In this document: one piece after another, positions 6,319 to 10,634 of the stretch
Layout: every line of letters begins with the position of its first letter
Position numbering within the stretch: position 1 is the stretch's first letter
NCBI GenBank assembly: GCA_030731685.1
Contig: JANQTO010000445.1
Span: 1 to 10,634, forward strand
Reading direction: 5' to 3'
Length of the DNA: 10,634 nucleotides
Source of the DNA: Nonlabens sp.
Lineage (GTDB): Bacteria > Bacteroidota > Bacteroidia > Flavobacteriales > Flavobacteriaceae
Translations under genes and position numbers: made by a program
The notes under the pieces: generated by a model
Told to the model about the DNA's origin: nothing
Database searches by the model: none
The model's input: only the letters and a program-made list of their open reading frames with translations

Positions 6319-9300
6319 ATGGCAAAAAAGAGCACCAAGGAATTTTTTATATCGTCTTGGGCGATAAATAATCCTACCATCATCTATGTGATGATAGCGC
6401 TATTTCTCATTTTTGGACTGTCAGCATACTTTGCGATGCCGCGTGAGGACTTTCCAGAAATTAAAGAAACAAAAATCTATATTTCTAGCATTTATCCCGG
6501 TAGTACCGGAGAAGACGTGGAACGTCTAATCACAGACCCGCTAGAAGACAAATTGCAAAACCTGTCTAATGTGGTAAAGACATCGTCTTCTTCTCAAGAA
6601 GATTATTCTATCATCACGATAGAATTTGACGAGAGCATTACCGTAGAAGAAGCAAAGCAAAAGGTAAAAGACCAAGTAGACCAAGAAAGTGCAAACGAAG
6701 ACTGGCCTACATTCAACAACCAGCCCGTTACTCCTACCGTTTTTGATTTGAACCTAAGTGAGGAAGTTCCTATCATGAATATCAACCTTAAAGGTGATTA
6801 TCCTGTTCAGAAATTAAAGGAGTTTGCAGAGTATCTACAGGATGAAATTGAGGATTTAACACAAATCAAAGCGGCAGATATACGCGGTGCCCAAGACCAA
6901 GAGGTTGAAGTAGCCGTGGACATCTACAAAATGATGGCTGCACGTGTTAGCTTTGACGATGTTATCAACGCCATACGCGGCGGAAATACAACGATAAGTG
7001 CGGGTAACCTAGAATCTAGCGGACAACGTCGTACGATACGCATCACTGGCGAGATTGAAAAACCCGCCGCGCTCAAGGATTTTGTCATTAAAAATGAAAA
7101 AGGCGCCATCTACCTCAAGGACATCGCCGAAGTATTTTTCAAGGATACAGAGAAAACAACCTATGCTCGTGAGTCCAAAGAGCAAGTGGTCATGTTAGAC
7201 GTAAAAAAACGTGCCGGTAAAAACATGATTGAGGCTGCAGATGCCATCAAAATCATCGTTGCAGAATCTCAAGAAAAGAACATCATACCACAAGATGTTA
7301 CCATAACCATTTCAAACGATTCATCGAGCAAGACACTAAATCAAGTAGACGAGCTGGTAAACAATATCATCTTTGGTATTTTACTGGTTGTAGGTGTTCT
7401 CATGTTCTTCTTAGGGTTTAGAAATGCATTGTTTGTAGGATTTGCAATTCCTATGTCCATGTTTATGTCTTTTGTGATATTGAATTTACTTGGATATACA
7501 TTAAACACCATGATTCTCTTTGCCATGATTATGGGTCTAGGAATGCTGGTTGATAATGGTATTGTGGTTGTAGAAAACGTATACCGTTTAATGGATGAGG
7601 AAAAGATGTCCAGAATTCAAGCGGCTAAACAGGGAATTGGCGAGATTGCGTTACCTATCATTATTTCGACACTTACCACTGTTGCTGCCTTTGTGCCGCT
7701 AGGTCTATGGCCAGGTATTATGGGACAGTTCATGATTTATTTCCCTATCACGCTTTCTGTCGTGCTGGGTAGTTCGCTTTTTGTGGCCTTGTTTATGAAC
7801 TCCATGCTGGTATCTCAGTTCATGGAAACAGACGAGCGTATATTGAGCAATAAAACACTCATTAAGACCTCTTTAATTATGGGACTTTTAGGTGTATTTA
7901 TTTTATTAGTAGGTGGTGCTGTGAGCGGTCTTGGCTCGGTCATGATATTTACTGTGGCGATGCTTTGGATTTACAAGTATTTCCTCAAAAAACTTGCTCT
8001 CAAATTCCAGCAAAATACGCTGGTATGGTTGGATAATGCCTATGAACGATTCTTAAAATTTGCATTGGGCGGTCGCAAGCCGTATGTGTTCATGATAGGT
8101 ATGGTCGTGATGTTCTTGGGCGTTCTTTCTGCTTATTTTGGGTGGTCCGTAGCCTCTGGCCGTACTGAGATTCAGTTCTTTCCAGAGAATCAGCCTAACC
8201 AAATTTTGGTCTACATAGAATATCCGCAGGGAACTTCTATTAAAAAAACAAATGAGATTACCCTAGACATAGAAAGACGCGTGCTTGAGGTTATTAAACA
8301 ACCAAAGTACATCACGCCAGATAATAAGAATTACCTCGTTGAAAGTACCGTTGCCCAAGTAGGTGAAGGTGCAGGAAACCCACAAACCGACGGTGGTAGT
8401 AGTGCCGAAATGCCTAACAAGGGTAAAATTACCGTTTCGATGCGCGAGTATAAGTACCGTAATGGCATGAGCAGTGAAGAACTGCGTAAACAAATTCAAG
8501 AAAAGCTCAAAGGTGTTTATCCAGGTCTTGCCATTTCTGTAGAGAAAGATGCTGCTGGTCCACCTGCAGGTTACCCAGTAAATATAGAACTTGAAGGTAA
8601 GGACTACGAAGAGCTTATCGTTACCGCAGAGCGCATGGTAAAATTCCTGAACGAGAAAAACATTCCAGGAATAGATGAACTTAAAGTAGACGTTAACAAA
8701 AGTAAACCGGCACTTCAGGTAGAAGTGGATAGAGAAAAAGCCGGAGAACTAGGTGTAAGTGCAGGCCAAGTGGGAATGCAACTGCGTAGGTCGCTGTTTG
8801 GTGAGAAAGCAGGCGTTTACAAAAAAGATGGTGAAGATTACGACATCTATGTACGTTTTAACGAAGAAGACCGCTACAACCGTAACGCCTTGTTTGACCA
8901 GCGCATTACCTTTAGAGATATGGCTACTGGCCAAATCAAAGAAGTTCCAGTAGGTGCAGTCACTTCCAGAAAAAACACCTCTGGATTTAGTGCCATCAAG
9001 CATAAAGATTCTAAGCGCGTCGTAACCGTTTACTCTGCACTCGAGCCAGGTTATGGTGATGCTGGTGCAGTCGTAGCGCAAGTGCAGCTAGAAATGGAAG
9101 CACTTACACAAGACTTGCCTAAAGAAATAAAGATTGACTACACAGGACAGATTGAAGAGCAAAACAAGCAAATGACCTTCTTAATGGGTGCACTTGTAAG
9201 TGGACTGTTCCTAATTTTCATTATCCTTATATTCCAATTTAGTTCAATCTCAAAACCAGCAATTATTATGATTGCAATTTTCTTAAGTTTTATAGGTGTG

Positions 9301-9855
9301 TTCCTTGGACTTATGGTAACCGGCTGGCCTTTTGTTATTATGATGACCATGATGGGCATCATATCACTCGCAGGTATCGTGGTTAATAACGGTGTGGTGC
9401 TCATTGATTACGTGGATATTTTAAAATTGCGCCGTAAAGAAGAATTAGGAATGGAAGATAACGAGTTGCTTTCTAAAGAAGATGCTTTCCAAACCATCGT
9501 TTTAGGTGGTAGAGCGCGTTTAAGACCTGTTTTATTAACGGCCATCACAACCGTACTTGGTTTGATACCGCTTGCTATAGGACTTAACATCGATTTCTTC
9601 GGGCTGTTTTCATCCTTTGAACCTAATATTTATATGGGTGGTGACAACGTGATTTTCTGGGGACCACTTGCATGGACCGTAATCTTCGGACTCATATTTG
9701 CAACGTTCCTAACGCTCATTATCGTGCCTATTTTGCTATACATGGTTCACCGCGTCAAACTACGATTCAGAAATCGCAAGACCTCTAAAATAGAAGATGC
9801 TGCCGCTGCTCAAGAGGCTTTTGACCTCGACGATGACATCGTTCCAGCAGAGTAA
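6319..9855 (+). CDS. RND-family inner-membrane efflux pump (AcrB-like, 1178 aa)
   Basis: This is the proton-driven pump of the tripartite exporter. It has the duplicated RND fold: TM1 about 16-36, a large periplasmic loop to about 345, TM2-6 (about 350-495), a second membrane helix after the junction (about 589-610), a second periplasmic loop to about 950, and the last helices from about 952 on. The start FFISSWAINNPTIIYVM and PREDFPEI, then YPGSTGEDVERLITDPLE, are classic. By eye-alignment with AcrB, Asp407 is kept as Asp412 (GMLVDNGIVVVENV) but Asp408 is Asn413. Lys940 is Asn1023 (GIVVNNGVVLIDY). Arg971 and Thr978 are kept as Arg1067 and Thr1074. It is longer than AcrB (1049 aa), partly through an extra hydrophobic pair at about 518-556 and an acidic C-tail (DLDDDIVPAE). 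The substrate (drug, metal, lipid or other) cannot be told from sequence. The usual heavy-metal CusA signatures were not seen. Confidence 0.95.
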   Translation: MAKKSTKEFFISSWAINNPTIIYVMIALFLIFGLSAYFAMPREDFPEIKETKIYISSIYPGSTGEDVERLITDPLEDKLQNLSNVVKTSSSSQEDYSIITIEFDESITVEEAKQKVKDQVDQESANEDWPTFNNQPVTPTVFDLNLSEEVPIMNINLKGDYPVQKLKEFAEYLQDEIEDLTQIKAADIRGAQDQEVEVAVDIYKMMAARVSFDDVINAIRGGNTTISAGNLESSGQRRTIRITGEIEKPAALKDFVIKNEKGAIYLKDIAEVFFKDTEKTTYARESKEQVVMLDVKKRAGKNMIEAADAIKIIVAESQEKNIIPQDVTITISNDSSSKTLNQVDELVNNIIFGILLVVGVLMFFLGFRNALFVGFAIPMSMFMSFVILNLLGYTLNTMILFAMIMGLGMLVDNGIVVVENVYRLMDEEKMSRIQAAKQGIGEIALPIIISTLTTVAAFVPLGLWPGIMGQFMIYFPITLSVVLGSSLFVALFMNSMLVSQFMETDERILSNKTLIKTSLIMGLLGVFILLVGGAVSGLGSVMIFTVAMLWIYKYFLKKLALKFQQNTLVWLDNAYERFLKFALGGRKPYVFMIGMVVMFLGVLSAYFGWSVASGRTEIQFFPENQPNQILVYIEYPQGTSIKKTNEITLDIERRVLEVIKQPKYITPDNKNYLVESTVAQVGEGAGNPQTDGGSSAEMPNKGKITVSMREYKYRNGMSSEELRKQIQEKLKGVYPGLAISVEKDAAGPPAGYPVNIELEGKDYEELIVTAERMVKFLNEKNIPGIDELKVDVNKSKPALQVEVDREKAGELGVSAGQVGMQLRRSLFGEKAGVYKKDGEDYDIYVRFNEEDRYNRNALFDQRITFRDMATGQIKEVPVGAVTSRKNTSGFSAIKHKDSKRVVTVYSALEPGYGDAGAVVAQVQLEMEALTQDLPKEIKIDYTGQIEEQNKQMTFLMGALVSGLFLIFIILIFQFSSISKPAIIMIAIFLSFIGVFLGLMVTGWPFVIMMTMMGIISLAGIVVNNGVVLIDYVDILKLRRKEELGMEDNELLSKEDAFQTIVLGGRARLRPVLLTAITTVLGLIPLAIGLNIDFFGLFSSFEPNIYMGGDNVIFWGPLAWTVIFGLIFATFLTLIIVPILLYMVHRVKLRFRNRKTSKIEDAAAAQEAFDLDDDIVPAE

Positions 9856-9876
9856 TACATAAATCATTATAGACTG

Positions 9877-9912
9877 AAAGCTCCTTGCACATCGCAAGGA
9901 GCTTTTGTTTTT
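9877..9912 (+). terminator. Intrinsic terminator of the efflux operon
   Basis: AAAGCTCCTTGC (9877-9888) pairs perfectly with GCAAGGAGCTTT (9894-9905) around a 5-nt loop, a 12-bp stem, and is followed by TGTTTTTAT. It lies 21 nt after the pump stop codon. This closes the four-gene operon. Confidence 0.93.
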
Positions 9913-9913
9913 A

Positions 9914-10073
9914 TACCAATATAGTTTTGAAATGACGTATTAAGAAATTGAATTATTTTGGAGTTTATCTAGGCAAAAAATTATTGCATAGCCGTAGCTA
10001 CGGAATTATTTTTTAACGACGAGAAGCTGCAAAAGAAACAATTTATATGCGGCATTTTAAAGATATATTGGTA
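9914..10073. mobile_element. MITE-like long imperfect inverted repeat (about 160 bp)
   Basis: The ends TACCAATATA (9914-9923) and TATATTGGTA (10064-10073) are exact reverse complements, and the two halves resemble each other in reverse complement almost throughout. On the left, AAATGACG, then AAATTG, then TTTTGGAG lead to AAAAAATTATT. The right half, read backwards, gives AAATGCCG, AAATTG, TTTTGCAG and AAAAAATAATT. The middle is the perfect palindrome CCGTAGCTACGG (9992-10003). Both ends are flanked by TTA (9911-9913 and 10074-10076), a possible 3-bp target duplication. There is no transposase and no open frame, so it would be a non-autonomous element or a large fold-back structure. I recall similar repeats with the same central palindrome in other Flavobacteriaceae, unverified. 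It sits directly after the operon terminator. Confidence 0.7.
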
Positions 10074-10076
10074 TTA

Positions 10077-10256
10077 GGCATTCTTAGGATAGATTGTCGT
10101 GGTGACATGTTGGTTTTAAAGCACATGTATTGTAGGCATAACGCTTTCGCGAAAGCGGAATAACCACAACAGCCAGCGCTACATAAGATTTATAGATGCT
10201 AACCCATCGTGAGCTACTAGGAACTTAAATTAATAGAGTAGCAAACTACACTGCAT
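10077..10256. other. Non-coding spacer with no recognised gene
   Basis: Apart from the palindrome at 10142-10157, I see no supported gene, tRNA or promoter here. Open frames on both strands are shorter than about 30 codons. It separates two convergent transcription units, so few regulatory sites are expected. Confidence 0.6.
10142..10157. repeat. 16-bp palindrome CGCTTTCGCGAAAGCG, copy 2 (non-coding)
   Basis: This is identical to the copy at 3802-3817. Here it lies between two convergent terminated genes. The flanks differ from those of copy 1 beyond the 16 bp, so the conserved unit is the palindrome itself, not a longer element. Confidence 0.85.
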
Positions 10257-10281
10257 AAAAAAACCGTCACAAAAGGACGGT
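10256..10281 (-). terminator. Intrinsic terminator of the minus-strand gene at the right edge
   Basis: On the minus strand ACCGTC (10281-10276), a 7-nt loop and GACGGT (10268-10263) form a 6-bp stem followed by an uninterrupted run of seven T. It lies about 22 nt after the stop codon at 10303-10305. On the plus strand the same stem is followed only by CTTTT, so it would work mainly leftward. Confidence 0.8.
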
Positions 10282-10302
10282 CTTTTAAATTGATGTTGCC
10301 AG

Positions 10303-10634
10303 TTACAAGTCGGTTTTACGAGCGTCGTATTCTGTATAAAATTTAGTTGCAACTTCTATAAATGCATGAATCAAATCTCTGGTTTCTAACAAAATAGCAA
10401 AATAAAGCGTTGTATTCTTAGGTGTCTCCTCTTTATCTTTAGTACGTGCTACCTGGTCATCTATTTTAGCATTAACAAGATTTACAAGCAAATTCATGCG
10501 CATGATAAGGCGTTCAAGTTCGTTAAACTGCTTTTCCTTAAAAATACTCTGTGCCTTATCAAAAATGTCGCAACTCTCATCCACGACTTCTTTCAAGTCT
10601 TTGGTCTGCTTGAATTTAAGGCTCTTGTGATTGT
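10303..10634 (-). CDS. C-terminal end of a larger protein, PhoU-like helical domain (partial)
   Basis: About 110 C-terminal residues are visible. The frame stays open to the window edge (…HKSLKFKQTKDLKEVVDES), so the gene starts to the right. No in-window codon is a credible start; the TTG at 10596 is internal. The segment is all-helical, with heptad-like stretches (FNELERLIMRMNLLVNLVNA) and a charged linker (RTKDKEETPKNT). It ends with a helix TTLYFAILLETRDLIHAFIE and the tail YDARKTDL. The pattern of an LxxxLLETRDLI helix after a charged linker resembles the PhoU-like C-terminal region of Bacteroidota phosphate transporters (PiT or Na/Pi type). This is recognition by feel, not by a diagnostic motif; another coiled-coil protein is possible. 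It has its own terminator and is convergent with the efflux operon. Confidence 0.55.
   Translation of the reverse strand, partial: NHKSLKFKQTKDLKEVVDESCDIFDKAQSIFKEKQFNELERLIMRMNLLVNLVNAKIDDQVARTKDKEETPKNTTLYFAILLETRDLIHAFIEVATKFYTEYDARKTDL

Noticed and set aside
9914..10073. Reading the inverted-repeat region as a CRISPR array or a tRNA-linked attachment site
   Set aside because: There is one fold-back with no regular spacer-repeat units, and no tRNA or integrase nearby.
10303..10596. Treating the right-edge frame as a complete 97-aa gene starting at TTG 10596
   Set aside because: The frame stays open to the window edge with similar helical coding sequence upstream, so TTG 10596 is internal to a larger gene.

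Overview
The window looks like chromosomal DNA from a marine member of the Flavobacteriaceae (Bacteroidota). The evidence is moderate-to-low G+C, a promoter of the Bacteroidota type (TTG, 19 bases, TAAATTTG), a lipid-anchored periplasmic adaptor in a TolC/RND operon, and two exact copies of a 16-bp palindrome (CGCTTTCGCGAAAGCG). I recall this palindrome as frequent in genera such as Dokdonia and Nonlabens, but that is unchecked memory. The genus cannot be fixed from the sequence.

Left part (1-1351): the 5' portion of sucA (2-oxoglutarate dehydrogenase E1) runs leftward off the window. Divergent from it is a small secreted or outer-membrane beta-barrel-like protein. The stretch 1352-1722 has no intact gene. 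It does hold, on the minus strand, a reading frame of about 105 codons interrupted by just two stops, whose first ATG overlaps the stop codon of the upstream gene. This is the least explained DNA in the window.

Middle (1723-3011, minus strand): a short-chain polyprenyl diphosphate synthase with all catalytic motifs, followed with a 1-nt overlap (TAATG) by a 101-aa protein I do not recognise.

Right-centre (3086-9912, plus strand): a compact four-gene efflux operon. It comprises a TetR-family regulator, a TolC-like outer-membrane channel, a lipoprotein membrane-fusion protein and a large RND pump. Gaps between genes are 0, 23 and 3 nt. A well-formed promoter overlaps an inverted repeat that is a good candidate operator for the regulator, and the operon ends at a strong intrinsic terminator. 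The three structural proteins should form a tripartite envelope-spanning exporter, and the regulator probably represses it in response to a substrate.

Right end (9906-10634): a gene-poor stretch carries an approximately 160-bp imperfect long inverted repeat with matching ends (MITE-like) and the second copy of the palindrome. It is followed by the 3' end of a minus-strand gene, a helical PhoU-like C-terminus with its own terminator, which runs off the right edge.

I see no CRISPR array, tRNA, rRNA, transposase or defence system. The window is mostly ordinary. The best leads are the broken reading frame at 1409-1723, the long inverted repeat, and the altered proton-relay residues and extra membrane hairpin of the RND pump.
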